64,000 nt of DNA from CAYYKK01 sp046351395 (GCA_046351395.1 JAXLYP010000001.1:310001-374000); one strand, 5' to 3'. Positions 36,208 to 45,610 are shown, counted from the first letter of the stretch. Program-made: numbers and translations. The notes: generated by a model from the letters alone, not told the origin.

Positions 36208-36381
36208 GGCGAAGAGCTACCAGCGATCCGACCGCAGCGGAGGTGCGAAAAGACACGACTCATGAATGGCCTCCGCGTACCGCACGCGAGGCGAGCACGT
36301 CCTGCGAACGCGCCGCGGTCAAGTGCATCGCAGGCGATGCGAACGCTGCACGTCGTAGGCGGAGCGCTGCTTGCAGGGCGC

Positions 36382-36506
36382 GAGAGCGAGCGCTCGTGGG
36401 GTCGAGAGCGAGCGCTCGCAGGGTCGAGAGCGAGCGCTCGTGGGGTCGAGAGCGAGCGCTCGTGGGAGCGAGCGCTCGTGGGGTCGAGAGCGAGCGCTCG
36501 TGGGGT
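36382..36506. repeat. Tandem array of a 22-nt unit built on a 10-nt palindrome
   Basis: About 5.7 copies of GAGAGCGAGCGCTCGTGGGGTC lie head to tail, near-perfect except for single changes and one truncated copy near 36466. Each unit contains the palindrome CGAGCGCTCG. It sits in the 318-nt gap between the quinone oxidoreductase gene and the 120-aa protein gene. It is not CRISPR (no spacers). It could be a protein-binding array or a slippage-made minisatellite. Confidence 0.85.
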
Positions 36507-36525
36507 GCGAGCGATCGCTTCGCCG

Positions 36526-36888
36526 TCAGCGGGACATTCGGGCGCCGATACCGCCCATCCATTCCTGGACGGCGGAGCGCTCCTCCTCGGACATTTCGGC
36601 GAAGGGAATGCCCCCGTGCACGTTCGTGAAGAGGAACGCCCAGCTCCCCGTGTTCGACTCGACGTTGTAGTGCGGGCCCTTGAAGGGATCGTAGTCGAGG
36701 CGAAGTCGGATCCAGGGCTTCGTGAACTCCACGCCAACTCGTGCGCCCGCGAGGGGATTGTTCCCGCCCATGTTCTTCGCGATGACGATCTTCGTGTACG
36801 GCCCCCCGTGCCCGCCCTCCTGCGCGAAACGCGCGAGCGCTTGGTTGCGGGCGTTCTCGAGGCTCGTGCACTGAACGATGATCTCCAT
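36526..36888 (-). CDS. Orphan 120-aa protein with a DPxxGPHYNVE-type motif
   Basis: 120 aa from the ATG at 36888, which has a strong GGAGGGAG Shine-Dalgarno; the longer reading is not protein-like. No signal or membrane segment. Residues about 60-85 read DYDPFKGPHYNVE, similar in form to the DPxxGPHxN motifs seen in C-terminal toxin/nuclease-type domains, but the match is short. No partner immunity-like gene is evident; the adjacent spacer is the 22-nt repeat array. Function unknown, cytoplasmic. Confidence 0.6.
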   Translation of the reverse strand: MEIIVQCTSLENARNQALARFAQEGGHGGPYTKIVIAKNMGGNNPLAGARVGVEFTKPWIRLRLDYDPFKGPHYNVESNTGSWAFLFTNVHGGIPFAEMSEEERSAVQEWMGGIGARMSR

Positions 36889-36994
36889 GTTCTCCCTCCG
36901 TGTTGGCGGGCGGAACTGTTCCTCGTCACGGGCGGTTCGGCAAGGTCGTTCGCACAGCGGGCAGGATGTCGCCCGTGATGTATGGTGCGGGGCC

Positions 36995-37708
36995 ATGGCG
37001 AGCACACGAATCGAGATCCAGACCTCAGACGGGACGGCTCCGGCTTTCGTCTTCGGAGACGCCGCGGCGCCGGGAGTTCTGTTCTTCATCGACGGGATCG
37101 GCATGCGCCCGGCGATGCACGCGATGGCGGAGCGCCTTGCCGCCGCCGGGTTCCACGTCCTGATGCCCGACTTGTTCTGGCGCCTCGGGCCGTACACCGC
37201 GCCCGATCCTAGGACGCTGTTCTCGGATCCCGCGACGCGCGGCGCCTGGTTCGGCCGGGTCATGTCGACGACGACGGCCGACAAACTCGCGAAGGACGCG
37301 TCCGCGTACCTCGATCACTTCGGCGGTCGCCGGGTCGGCCTCACGGGATATTGCATGGGTGGGCGCATGGCGATCGTCACCGCGGAGACCTACCCGGAAC
37401 GGGTGGCGGCGGTCGCCGCTTATCACCCGGGCGGGCTCGTGACCGACGCGGCGGACAGCCCGCACCTCTCCGTCGCGAAGATCAAGGCGCGCGTCTATGT
37501 GGGCGCGGCGAGCGACGATCCGTCGTTCACCGACCTGCAGCGCGCAGCATTCACCGACGCGCTCGCCGCTGGCGGCGTGGATCATGCGGTGGAGCTCTAC
37601 CCCGCGAAGCACGGGTGGGTGCCCGCGGACACACCCGCTTACGACGCCGCGCAGGCCGAACGCCACTGGGAGACGCTCGTCGGTCTGTTCAAGGGCGCGC
37701 TCGGCTGA
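36995..37708 (+). CDS. Dienelactone hydrolase family protein
   Basis: 237 aa from ATG 36995. Alpha/beta hydrolase of the dienelactone hydrolase family, with the Cys nucleophile in GYCMGG (Cys120) and plausible triad partners Asp at about 180 (GAASDDPSF) and His at about 209 (AKHGW). The pattern ATPGVLFFIDGIG and AERLAAAGFHVLMPDLF is typical. Cytoplasmic; true substrate unknown. Divergent from the orphan 120-aa gene, 106 nt apart. Confidence 0.88.
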   Translation: MASTRIEIQTSDGTAPAFVFGDAAAPGVLFFIDGIGMRPAMHAMAERLAAAGFHVLMPDLFWRLGPYTAPDPRTLFSDPATRGAWFGRVMSTTTADKLAKDASAYLDHFGGRRVGLTGYCMGGRMAIVTAETYPERVAAVAAYHPGGLVTDAADSPHLSVAKIKARVYVGAASDDPSFTDLQRAAFTDALAAGGVDHAVELYPAKHGWVPADTPAYDAAQAERHWETLVGLFKGALG

Positions 37709-38250
37709 TCGGATTTGTGCGCGGGAGCGGGATGGCGGGCGCCGGTCGTGGCGGGCGCCAGCCCGATCCGCCGGTTCGTCAGGGGTCGGATCGCGGAGAC
37801 GACGCAATCACTGGGGCTGCGCTGATGGCACGCGTTCTGCCATGGTCTCGGGTGCCGGTCGTGGGGACGCGTACCCTCGGTCGGCTTTCGATCGCGCAGG
37901 TGCTCGTGGCCTGCGCAGAAGAAGCAGGGACGCCAAGGGACGGTAGGGAGTGGCGTGTCGTCGAGAGCGATCCGGTTGACTGACCCGCGGAGTAGTGTCG
38001 GGCGGACCGGGGCGCGCGGCGGCGCGGGAATGCGGCGGGTTTCTGACCTATTGGTGCCGCTGTAAATTTTCGGCTGCTTCGAGCAGCCAGTCGCGCCAAG
38101 GGCACCCCTGGCGGGCGGAGTGAACGACCACTCCCGGCAGGCAGCTCTCCATCCGGCGTCCGCCGTCCCGTCGTTCGCCCCGCTTCCGCACGCCTCTTGA
38201 GCGGTGTAGAAGCCAGACCCTACATCTCGACGAGACACAAGGAGCCCCCC
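37709..38250 (+). other. 542-nt gene-free stretch upstream of dihydrolipoyl dehydrogenase
   Basis: No convincing coding frame: short open frames here have arginine/proline-rich shadows. Bases 38072-38088 form a perfect hairpin GGCTGC-TTCGA-GCAGCC. A weak promoter candidate lies just before it. The stretch must hold the promoter and leader of lpdA. Confidence 0.45.
38041..38068 (+). promoter_or_regulatory. Weak promoter candidate for lpdA
   Basis: TTCTGA at 38041-38046, 16-nt spacer, TAAATT at 38063-38068. Both hexamers deviate from consensus and the region is otherwise GC-rich, so only a candidate. Confidence 0.22.
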
Positions 38251-39654
38251 GTGAAGACCTACGACGCGATCGTCATCGGCGCCGGACCCGGCGGTTACCC
38301 AGCTGGCATCCGCCTCGGCCAACTGAAGCAGAAGACGCTCGTCATCGAAAAGGAGTACGCCGGCGGCGTCTGCCTCAACTGGGGATGCATCCCCTCGAAG
38401 GCACTCATCTCCGCCGCCCACACGTACGAGAAGGCCAAGAGCCAATCGATGGGCATCAAGGTCGACAACGTCCGTCTGGACGCCAACGAGCTCCAGGACT
38501 GGAAGGGCGGCATCGTCAACAAGCTCACGAACGGCGTGAAGAGCCTCCTCAAGATGAACGGCTCGGACCTCGTCATGGGCGCCGCGTCCTTCACCTCCCC
38601 CAACACCGTCGAGGTCGTGAACGCCGAGGGTCAGAAGGAGACGTACAAGGCCGAGAAAGCGATCGTCATCGCGACGGGCGCGACGACCGTCGAGCTCCCC
38701 ACGTTCAAGTTCGACGGCAAGCAGATCATCGGCGCGCGCGAGGCCGTCTCCCTCCGCGAGATCCCGAAGCGCCTCCTCGTCATCGGCGGCGGCATCATCG
38801 GCCTCGAGCTCGGGATGGTGTACCAAAAGTTCGGCAGCGAGATCACCGTCCTCGAGTTCCTCCCGAACATCCTGAACGGCGTCGATCCCGAGTGCGCGAA
38901 GGTCGTCGAGCGCCGCATCCTCAAGCACGGCGGAAAGATCCACACCGGCGCGAAAGCCCTCGGGTACGAGCGCCAGAGCGACGGCAGCCTCGCCGTCGCG
39001 TTCGAGAAAGACGGCAAGCGCGACACCGTCGTCTGCGACGTCGTCCTCGTCGCCGTCGGCATGCGCCCCAACACCAAGGGCCTGAACCTCGAGGCCGCGG
39101 GCGTGAAAACGAACGACAAGGGCTTCGTCCCCATCGACAAGCAGGGCCGCACCAACGTCCCCAACATCTACGCCGTCGGCGACGTGAGCGGCCCCCCCCT
39201 CCTCGCCCACAAGGCTACGAAGGAGGGCGAGATCGTCGCGGAGGTCATCGCGGGTCACAAGGCGGCGATGGACTGGGTCACCATCCCGGGTGCCATCTTC
39301 ACCGATCCCGAGATCGCGACCGCCGGCCTCACCGCGGAGGAAGCGAAAGCGAAAGGCATCGACGTCGCCGTCGGCAAGTTCCCCATGGCCGCGCTCGGCA
39401 AAGCCATGGCGATGGGCGACACCGACGGCTTCGTGAAGATCATCGCGGACAAGAAGACGAAGCAGATCCTCGGCGTGCACATCGTCGGCATCGAGGCCTC
39501 CACGATGATCAGCGAGGCCGCCCTCTCCCTCGAGATGGCCGCGTTCCTCGAGGACGTCTCGCTCACCATCCACCCGCACCCCACGCTCGGCGAGGCGTAC
39601 ATGGAGGCCGCCGCGCACGCCCTCGGTCACGCCGTCCACATCGCGAACCGCTGA
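38251..39654 (+). CDS. lpdA: Dihydrolipoyl dehydrogenase (E3 of 2-oxoacid dehydrogenase complexes)
   Basis: 467 aa from GTG 38251, with AGGAG 6 nt before it. Flavoprotein that reoxidises dihydrolipoyl groups with NAD. FAD motif IGAGPGG at 9-15; redox-active pair Cys41 and Cys46 in GGVCLNWGCIPSK (one variant from the usual LNVGC); a second Rossmann IGGGIIGLELG; C-terminal His-Glu in HPHPTLGEA. Normal length. No E1 or E2 genes next to it. A strong terminator follows. Confidence 0.93.
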   Translation: MKTYDAIVIGAGPGGYPAGIRLGQLKQKTLVIEKEYAGGVCLNWGCIPSKALISAAHTYEKAKSQSMGIKVDNVRLDANELQDWKGGIVNKLTNGVKSLLKMNGSDLVMGAASFTSPNTVEVVNAEGQKETYKAEKAIVIATGATTVELPTFKFDGKQIIGAREAVSLREIPKRLLVIGGGIIGLELGMVYQKFGSEITVLEFLPNILNGVDPECAKVVERRILKHGGKIHTGAKALGYERQSDGSLAVAFEKDGKRDTVVCDVVLVAVGMRPNTKGLNLEAAGVKTNDKGFVPIDKQGRTNVPNIYAVGDVSGPPLLAHKATKEGEIVAEVIAGHKAAMDWVTIPGAIFTDPEIATAGLTAEEAKAKGIDVAVGKFPMAALGKAMAMGDTDGFVKIIADKKTKQILGVHIVGIEASTMISEAALSLEMAAFLEDVSLTIHPHPTLGEAYMEAAAHALGHAVHIANR

Positions 39655-39682
39655 CCCCCACCCGCGTCGAACTTTCGTCGCA

Positions 39683-39718
39683 CGGAGCCCCGCGCACACC
39701 CCGCGGGGCTCCGTTTTT
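39683..39718 (+). terminator. Rho-independent terminator of lpdA
   Basis: 12-bp perfect stem CGGAGCCCCGCG/CGCGGGGCTCCG with a 7-nt loop followed by five T residues, 29 nt past the lpdA stop. Textbook form. Confidence 0.9.
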
Positions 39719-39867
39719 CGACGCCTTAAAAAAGTAATCCACGCGTAGCAACTCGAGCCCGCTCGCGTCGACATCCCCTCGAGCAAACCAGCGCGCGCCC
39801 CGCATGACGCACGGGCGCGTGGTGGTCCCTTTGCGCCCCAAACGCGGGGCGAACGCGAGGCGCTGTC

Positions 39868-40848
39868 GTGAAAAAAGTAGTTTTTGGGGTCCTCTCCATC
39901 CTCGGTCTCTCGCTCGTCGCGCCCCACATCGCGCGCGCCGAACCCTCCGCCCCCACCGCGTCCGACCGCGTGGACGACGAGGTCACCCTGAAAGACGGCG
40001 GCGCGCTCCGCGGCGTCGTCGTGTCCGTCGAACCCGGAAAGGAAGTGAAGATCCTCGTCCCCGGCGACAAGGACGCGCGCGTCCTCCCCTGGTCCCAAGT
40101 CGCGGACGTCCAGCGCGGCAAGTACGCGAAGAAGTCCACCGTCGAGGCCGGCTCCGCGGGCGAGGGATACGGCGACGCACCCCCTCCGAGGAAGCCCACG
40201 ACGCCCCCCACCGACGACGGCGGGGCCCTCGATCCGAACCATCTGCACGTCCACATCGAATCCCCCGAACCCGCTGAGCTGAAGCACGTCACCGCGATCA
40301 GCGACGGCGTAATCAACGGGCACTACTTCGTCGTCACGTCCGTCGAGAGCGTCTGCCAGTCCCCCTGTGACGCGGACATCCCCATCGAGCCCGGTGGGAG
40401 CTACTACATCGACGGGAAGTACCCCCGCAGTGGGACCTTCTCCTTCGCGACCCACGGAAAAGACGCCGTCGTCGACGTGAAGCCCGGCAGCACCGGTCGG
40501 CGCGTCGGCGGGTGGCTCGGCCTCACCCTCGGCCCCGCAGTCGCGCTCGGCGGCTCCCTCCCACTCGTCTTCAAGAGCATCTCCTGCAGCGCCGGCTGCA
40601 GCCGCGAAGAAGCGGACGACATGACGCCCGAAGCGCTCGGCGGATCGTTCATCACGCTCGGCGTCGGCGGCTTCATCTCCGGGATCGTCCTCTTCGCGAC
40701 CAGCGGCACGACCGCGACCCCGCGCGCCGCCGACGAGCCCGCCGTCGGTGTGTGGGTCGGCGCCCCGCGCGAGACCCGCGCCGCGCTCATCCCGCCCGTC
40801 TCCCCCATCAGCGGGCCCACCGTCCTCGGTGTCCAGGGGGCGTTCTGA
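39868..40848 (+). CDS. PEGA-like envelope protein of unknown function
   Basis: 326 aa from GTG 39868. A signal peptide (KKVVFGVLSILGLSLVAPHIARA) is followed by a short domain (about 35-80: VTLKDGGALRGVVVSVEPGKEVKILV), a Pro-rich linker and a PEGA-like region (about 120-200; CQSPCDADIPIEPGG). Two hydrophobic segments at about 210-230 and 265-285 surround a Cys loop SCSAGCS. C-terminus ends GVQGAF, as in related proteins here. The stop is 1 nt before the protease-like lipoprotein start, so the genes are co-transcribed. Confidence 0.75.
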   Translation: MKKVVFGVLSILGLSLVAPHIARAEPSAPTASDRVDDEVTLKDGGALRGVVVSVEPGKEVKILVPGDKDARVLPWSQVADVQRGKYAKKSTVEAGSAGEGYGDAPPPRKPTTPPTDDGGALDPNHLHVHIESPEPAELKHVTAISDGVINGHYFVVTSVESVCQSPCDADIPIEPGGSYYIDGKYPRSGTFSFATHGKDAVVDVKPGSTGRRVGGWLGLTLGPAVALGGSLPLVFKSISCSAGCSREEADDMTPEALGGSFITLGVGGFISGIVLFATSGTTATPRAADEPAVGVWVGAPRETRAALIPPVSPISGPTVLGVQGAF

Positions 40849-40849
40849 C

Positions 40850-42712
40850 ATGCGACCCGCACCCCGCATCCTCGCCGTCACGCTCGCCGCGGCGGCCACC
40901 GCGTCGTGCGTCCACCCCACCGACCGATACCCCGCCACCGATCCGCCCGGCGACGCTCGCGCGAAGCTCGCAGGCCCCGGTGACGGCGGAACGAGCGGCG
41001 GATCGTTCGCTTTCCGAGAGTCCGATCTCACGCACATCGCGGCGAAGTTGAGCGAAGCCCGCAAGCTCTCCGTCGATCACCCCGTCGCGATCAGCCTCCT
41101 CCCGAAGAACGAGTTCCTCTCCGAATTCCGCGCGCACGCGTCCCACGACAAGCGCGCGGCGCGCGCGAGCGAAGCGTTCGGAAAAGGGTTCGACCTCGGC
41201 GACGCCGGCGACACCGACGACCTCGTCGCGAGCCAGCTCCTCGGGTTCTACGACCCGAAGAAAGATCGCGTGTTCGTCCCCCAAGTCGTCGAGCCCACCG
41301 CCGACAAGCTCTTCCTCGATGGGGGCGTCATCGCGCACGAGATCGAGCACGCCCTCCAGGCCCAGCACTTCAAGAACGTGCGCGAGCCCCAGACCTCGGA
41401 CGAGGGCATCGCGCTCCTCTCCCTCTTCGAGGGCGACGCGCAGCTCGCCATGGCCGCGTACTTCGGCGCCGAAGCGGGGGCTCCCATCGGCCGCACCGTC
41501 CGCCAAATGGCCGACGCGACGAAAGACGTCCCCATCGCGGCGCTCGCCAAAGCGACCCCCGGGAGCACGCTCGCCCTCGCGCGCACCCAGGAGCGCCTCG
41601 ACTTCCCGTACGCCGAGGGCATGATGTTCGTCTCCGATCTCTATCGAGCCGGCGGCTTCCCCCAAATCGACGCGGCGTTCGCGGACCCACCCACCACGAG
41701 CGAGCAGATCCTCCACCCCCAGAAGTATCTCGCGGGCGAGGGCGCGCGCCTCGTGAAAGAGCCCCGGATCCCCGCCGGCTGGAGCGGCGTCGTGACGGAC
41801 GTCCTCGGCGAGCTCGACACGCGCATCATCCTCTCACGCTGCCTCGAGAAGACCACCGCCCACACCGCCGCGGCCGGCTGGGCGGGCGATCGGTTCGCCG
41901 TGTTCGAAACCGACGAGCACAAGGTCGCGATGGCCTGGGTCTCCGCTTGGGACACCGAAGCCGACGCGATCGAGATGGAGACCGCGCTCTCCTCGAGCGA
42001 GCGCTGCTGGCAGAACGGATCCGACGAGCACCTCGCGTCGAACGGAGAGCGCGTCGTCCAGCGCCGCGGCACCCTCGTCGTCTTCCTCCGCGGCGTCCCC
42101 GCCGCCGCTCGCCCCGCGATGACCGCCGATCTGTTCGCCGCCGTCGCTCCCCCCGTGCGCCCCAAGGCGCGATCGTCCGCCCTCATTCCCGAGCGCGTGC
42201 CCCTGCCCCAGTTCCAATCCGGGAAGATCGACGACGACGTCTACCAGAACGACTGGCTCGGCATCGTAGGCCGCATTCCCCCGGGCCTGGACGCCCAGAT
42301 CGGAGACGACGACGTCGACCTCACCATCAGTCGTCCCGGCACGATCATCCACGGCAGCGTCACCGTCTCCACGCGCGTCTCCAACGACGAGCAGAACGAG
42401 CGCACGTTCGCGGAGTTCCAGCACGGGTTCCAAAAGACCCTCGCGAAGCACGGCCTCACCCTCGACTCCCAGGGAACGAGCCCCGTCACGACCGCCCTCG
42501 GCAACGGCGTCGAGCGCGTATGGAACATCCACGGCACCGAAGGCGCCCTGCACATGACGCTCGTCCCCGTCTGCATGGGCACCGGCTCCATCGTGTTCGT
42601 CGAGGGCTACGGCGACGCGAAAGCGAAGCGCGTCCTCGACGCCTGGCGCGCCTCCTTTCGCTGGGCGAACGGGCGCAACATCCAGGCGTGCGACTACTTG
42701 GATCCCAAGTGA
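40850..42712 (+). CDS. Zinc-metalloprotease-like lipoprotein (HExxH...EGDA)
   Basis: 620 aa. Lipoprotein signal with TASC (Cys20). Residues about 155-200 carry IAHEIEHALQAQHF (His163, Glu164, His167) and, downstream, EGDA with Glu194 as a possible third ligand, the pattern of zincins where HExxH is followed by an E in an EGDA block. The C-terminal 200 residues hold a separate strand-rich region. Predicted cell-envelope protease acting outside the cytoplasm. The short 1-nt spacing to the PEGA-like gene suggests cooperation. Specificity unknown. Confidence 0.78.
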   Translation: MRPAPRILAVTLAAAATASCVHPTDRYPATDPPGDARAKLAGPGDGGTSGGSFAFRESDLTHIAAKLSEARKLSVDHPVAISLLPKNEFLSEFRAHASHDKRAARASEAFGKGFDLGDAGDTDDLVASQLLGFYDPKKDRVFVPQVVEPTADKLFLDGGVIAHEIEHALQAQHFKNVREPQTSDEGIALLSLFEGDAQLAMAAYFGAEAGAPIGRTVRQMADATKDVPIAALAKATPGSTLALARTQERLDFPYAEGMMFVSDLYRAGGFPQIDAAFADPPTTSEQILHPQKYLAGEGARLVKEPRIPAGWSGVVTDVLGELDTRIILSRCLEKTTAHTAAAGWAGDRFAVFETDEHKVAMAWVSAWDTEADAIEMETALSSSERCWQNGSDEHLASNGERVVQRRGTLVVFLRGVPAAARPAMTADLFAAVAPPVRPKARSSALIPERVPLPQFQSGKIDDDVYQNDWLGIVGRIPPGLDAQIGDDDVDLTISRPGTIIHGSVTVSTRVSNDEQNERTFAEFQHGFQKTLAKHGLTLDSQGTSPVTTALGNGVERVWNIHGTEGALHMTLVPVCMGTGSIVFVEGYGDAKAKRVLDAWRASFRWANGRNIQACDYLDPK

Positions 42713-42787
42713 CGCGTCCCCCCTCCCCGTTCGATGAGGAGGGGCCGCGCGCGGCGCCGACAACGCGACGCCGCCCCCGCGAAGCGA

Positions 42788-44080
42788 CTAACTCGCGGAC
42801 ATCGCGGCGACGAACGCCCTCTTCGCCGCCGCGATGGTCCGGTCGATGTCCTCTTCCGTGTGCGCGCCCGACAGGAACGCGGCCTCGAACTGCGCCGGTG
42901 GGAAGTAGATCCCGTCCGCGAGGAGGGACTGGAAGAACCTCGCGAACGCGCGCCTGTCGCACCCGTCCGCCTCCGTCCAGTTCCGGATCGGGCCCTTCGC
43001 GAAGAACACCGTGATCATCGAGCCCACCCGCTGCACACACGCCCCCGCGCCCGTCTCCGCGATCGCGGCGTTCAGACCCGCCTCGAGCCGCGCGCCCAGC
43101 GTCTCGAGCTTCGCGTAGAGCTCCGGCGTCAGGCGCTCCAGCGTCGCGAGGCCCGCGCTCACCGCGATCGGGTTCCCGCTCAGCGTTCCCGCTTGGTACA
43201 CCGGCCCGAGGGGCGCGACGACGTTCATGATCTCCGCGCGCGCGCCATACGCCGCGAGCGGCATCCCCCCGCCGATGATCTTGCCCAGCGTCGTCATGTC
43301 CGGCTTGAGCCCGTACTTCTCCTGCGCGCCGCCCGGCGCGAGCCGACAACCCGTCATGACCTCGTCGAAGATCGAGAGCGCGCCGTGCGCCCTCGTCACC
43401 TCGAGGACCGCCTCCAAAAATCCCGGCGCGGGCGCGACGCACCCCATGTTGCCCACCACGGGCTCCAGGATCACCGCCGCGATGTCCCCGCCCCGCGCCG
43501 CGAACAGCGCACGCAGCGCCGCCTCGTCGTTGAACTCCAGCGTGAGCGTCGTCGCCGCGATCCCGGACGGGACGCCCCCCGAATCCGGAACACCGAACGT
43601 CGCCAGACCGCTCCCCGCCTTCACGAGCAAGTGATCCGCGTGCCCGTGGTAGCACCCCGTGAACTTCACGACGTGGTCGCGCCCCGTGAACCCGCGCGCG
43701 ACGCGGATCGCGCTCATCGTCGCCTCCGTGCCGCTCGACACGCACCGCATCTTCTCCATCGACGGGTAGAGCTCCTTCACCCGCTCCGCGAACCGGACCT
43801 CGAGCTCCGTCGGCGCGCCATACGACAGGCCCCGCGTCGCCGCGTCCTGCACGGCCCTCACGACGTCCGGATGCGCGTGCCCCAGGATCATCGGGCCCCA
43901 CGATCCAATGAAGTCGACGTACTCCCGACCATCCCTCCCGACGAGGCGCGCGCCATACGCGCGCTCGATGAAAACCGGCTCTCCCGAGACGGCACGGAAC
44001 GCGCGGACGGGGCTGTTGACCCCGCCCGGAATGGAACGGCACGCGCGCTCGAAGAGCGCGCTCGACATCGCGTCGGACAT
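42788..44080 (-). CDS. hemL: Glutamate-1-semialdehyde 2,1-aminomutase
   Basis: 430 aa from the ATG at 44080, the normal family length; a longer reading adds 23 residues unlike the family. PLP enzyme of the C5 pathway that makes 5-aminolevulinate for haem. It starts SALFERACRSIPGGVNSPVRAF, contains GSWGPMILGHAHP, SSGTEATMSAIRVARGFTGR, and the PLP lysine Lys267 in TTLGKIIGGGMPLAAYG. Cytoplasmic, PLP-bound homodimer. The 5' ends of hemL and the divergent cNMP gene are 123 nt apart. Confidence 0.95.
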   Translation of the reverse strand: MSDAMSSALFERACRSIPGGVNSPVRAFRAVSGEPVFIERAYGARLVGRDGREYVDFIGSWGPMILGHAHPDVVRAVQDAATRGLSYGAPTELEVRFAERVKELYPSMEKMRCVSSGTEATMSAIRVARGFTGRDHVVKFTGCYHGHADHLLVKAGSGLATFGVPDSGGVPSGIAATTLTLEFNDEAALRALFAARGGDIAAVILEPVVGNMGCVAPAPGFLEAVLEVTRAHGALSIFDEVMTGCRLAPGGAQEKYGLKPDMTTLGKIIGGGMPLAAYGARAEIMNVVAPLGPVYQAGTLSGNPIAVSAGLATLERLTPELYAKLETLGARLEAGLNAAIAETGAGACVQRVGSMITVFFAKGPIRNWTEADGCDRRAFARFFQSLLADGIYFPPAQFEAAFLSGAHTEEDIDRTIAAAKRAFVAAMSAS

Positions 44081-44203
44081 GCGAGCGTCGTATCCGTCCA
44101 GGCGCCGCTGATCAACCACGCGCACCCGCCCCGACCGGGGGGCGCTCAAATAGTTGGCACGATTGCGCGGATTCGTTCCGCATGCTGGTACCTTCCCGAT
44201 CGA

Positions 44204-45547
44204 ATGCGCAACGCTCCGCCCGTCCTACCCGGCTCGGGGGGTACGACCGAGTCCCCCTCCGATCGCGCCCTCGCGCTCACCCTCGCCGGCGAGCGCGACG
44301 CCGCGCTCCGCTGGGCCGCCGCGATCCTCAAAGCCGATCCCGCCGCGCCCCTCGCGCTCATTCTCGTGGGGCGCCACCTCGGTGAAGCGAACCGCCAGGA
44401 GGTCGCGCGCGAGGCCTGCACCGTCGCGATCGAGCGCGCGATCGATCTCGAGAACCTCCCCCTCGCCGTCATCGCGGCGCGCGAGGCGGAGCGCTTCGGC
44501 GCGGACATCGGCCCCCTGCTCGACGGCATCGCCGACGCGTTCGCGTCCACCTCGCGGCGCTTCGGCGCGGGCGCCGTCCCGCCCGCCGTCCTGCCCGACG
44601 TCGACTCCTTCCAGCCCCTCGCGTCCGTCCTCGGCGGGACGCTCCTGAACAACAAGGCGACCGAGATCGTCCACGAGGCGCGCGCGAAGCTCGAGAAAGC
44701 GGAGCGCCCCGGCCTGAACCGACAGCCCCTCTTCTCCGCGCTCGACGCGGCCGCGCTGCGCCAGCTCTGCGAGGGGATGCGCCCCGAGTGGTTCGCCGCC
44801 GATCACGTGATCATCGAGCAAGGCACGCAAGGCGAGGACGCGTTCTGGCTCGCGCGCGGTGAGCTCGAGGCGCGCCGCACGCGCCGCGGGGCGACCATCC
44901 CCCTCGCGCGCCTGAAGAGCGGCGCCCTCTTCGGCGAGATGGCGCTCCTCTCGCGCACACCCCGCGCCGGCAGCGTCGTCGCGCTCCGGCCGAGCGTCGT
45001 CGTCCGCATCAACAAGGCCACGCTCGACGCCGTCGCCGCGCAGCACCCCATCGTCGCGACCGAGATCGGCGTCCACTGCCGCGACCGCATGGTCTCGAAC
45101 CTCCTCAAGACCAGCGAGGTCCTGAAGGGCCTGCCCGAGGCCGATCTGCCCGCGCTCATCCAGCGCTTCCAGATCCAGACGTTCGAGCAGAACGAGCACA
45201 TCCTCGAACAAGACGAGGTCGCGAAGGGGATCCACCTCATCGCGAGCGGCGAGATCACCATGGTCCGGCGCGACGCCGAGAGCGATCCCCTCGTCCTCGG
45301 GACGCTCGGCGCCGGGGACGTCGCGGCCGACGTCGCCGCCGTGTTCCGCCGCAAGACGAACGTCGCCCTCGTCGCGAGCCAGCCCACGGTCACCCTCGTG
45401 CTCCCTGTCGGCGAGGTCGTCGGCATCGCGAAGACCCACCCCGCGATCCTCGCCCAGCTCTACGTCCTCGCCGCCCAGCACGACGAGGAGACGACCTACA
45501 TCATGGACGAAGAGGCGAGCGTCGCCGAAGACTTCGACCTGATCTGA
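44204..45547 (+). CDS. Protein with two tandem cyclic-nucleotide-binding domains
   Basis: 447 aa from ATG 44204. The N-terminal about 150 residues have helical, TPR-like character. Two cNMP domains follow at about 170-295 and 300-430: EQGTQGEDAFWLARGELEARR...FGEMALLSRTPRAGSVVAL (with the phosphate-binding FGEMALL/TPRAGS pattern) and ILEQDEVAKGIHLIASGEITM. The second has no clear R-A-A/S pattern (AAVFRRKTNVALVAS). No kinase or helix-turn-helix output domain. It may bind cAMP or c-di-GMP-like ligands or have lost binding. Confidence 0.83.
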   Translation: MRNAPPVLPGSGGTTESPSDRALALTLAGERDAALRWAAAILKADPAAPLALILVGRHLGEANRQEVAREACTVAIERAIDLENLPLAVIAAREAERFGADIGPLLDGIADAFASTSRRFGAGAVPPAVLPDVDSFQPLASVLGGTLLNNKATEIVHEARAKLEKAERPGLNRQPLFSALDAAALRQLCEGMRPEWFAADHVIIEQGTQGEDAFWLARGELEARRTRRGATIPLARLKSGALFGEMALLSRTPRAGSVVALRPSVVVRINKATLDAVAAQHPIVATEIGVHCRDRMVSNLLKTSEVLKGLPEADLPALIQRFQIQTFEQNEHILEQDEVAKGIHLIASGEITMVRRDAESDPLVLGTLGAGDVAADVAAVFRRKTNVALVASQPTVTLVLPVGEVVGIAKTHPAILAQLYVLAAQHDEETTYIMDEEASVAEDFDLI

Positions 45548-45610
45548 GGACCCAATTGCACCCAGGCCGGGTCGAGAGATCGCCCGCTGCGACTGACGCA
45601 GACTCTTCGA

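Noticed and set aside
36382..36506. CRISPR array
   Set aside because: Units abut directly with no unique spacers and no cas genes are present.
37825..37983. Possible 52-aa ORF upstream of lpdA
   Set aside because: No Shine-Dalgarno, no recognisable motif and codon use like non-coding frames.
37639..41064. A long open frame on the minus strand across several genes
   Set aside because: It is antisense to lpdA and two other clear genes and is rich in Asp/Val/Arg; typical antisense openness in high-GC DNA.
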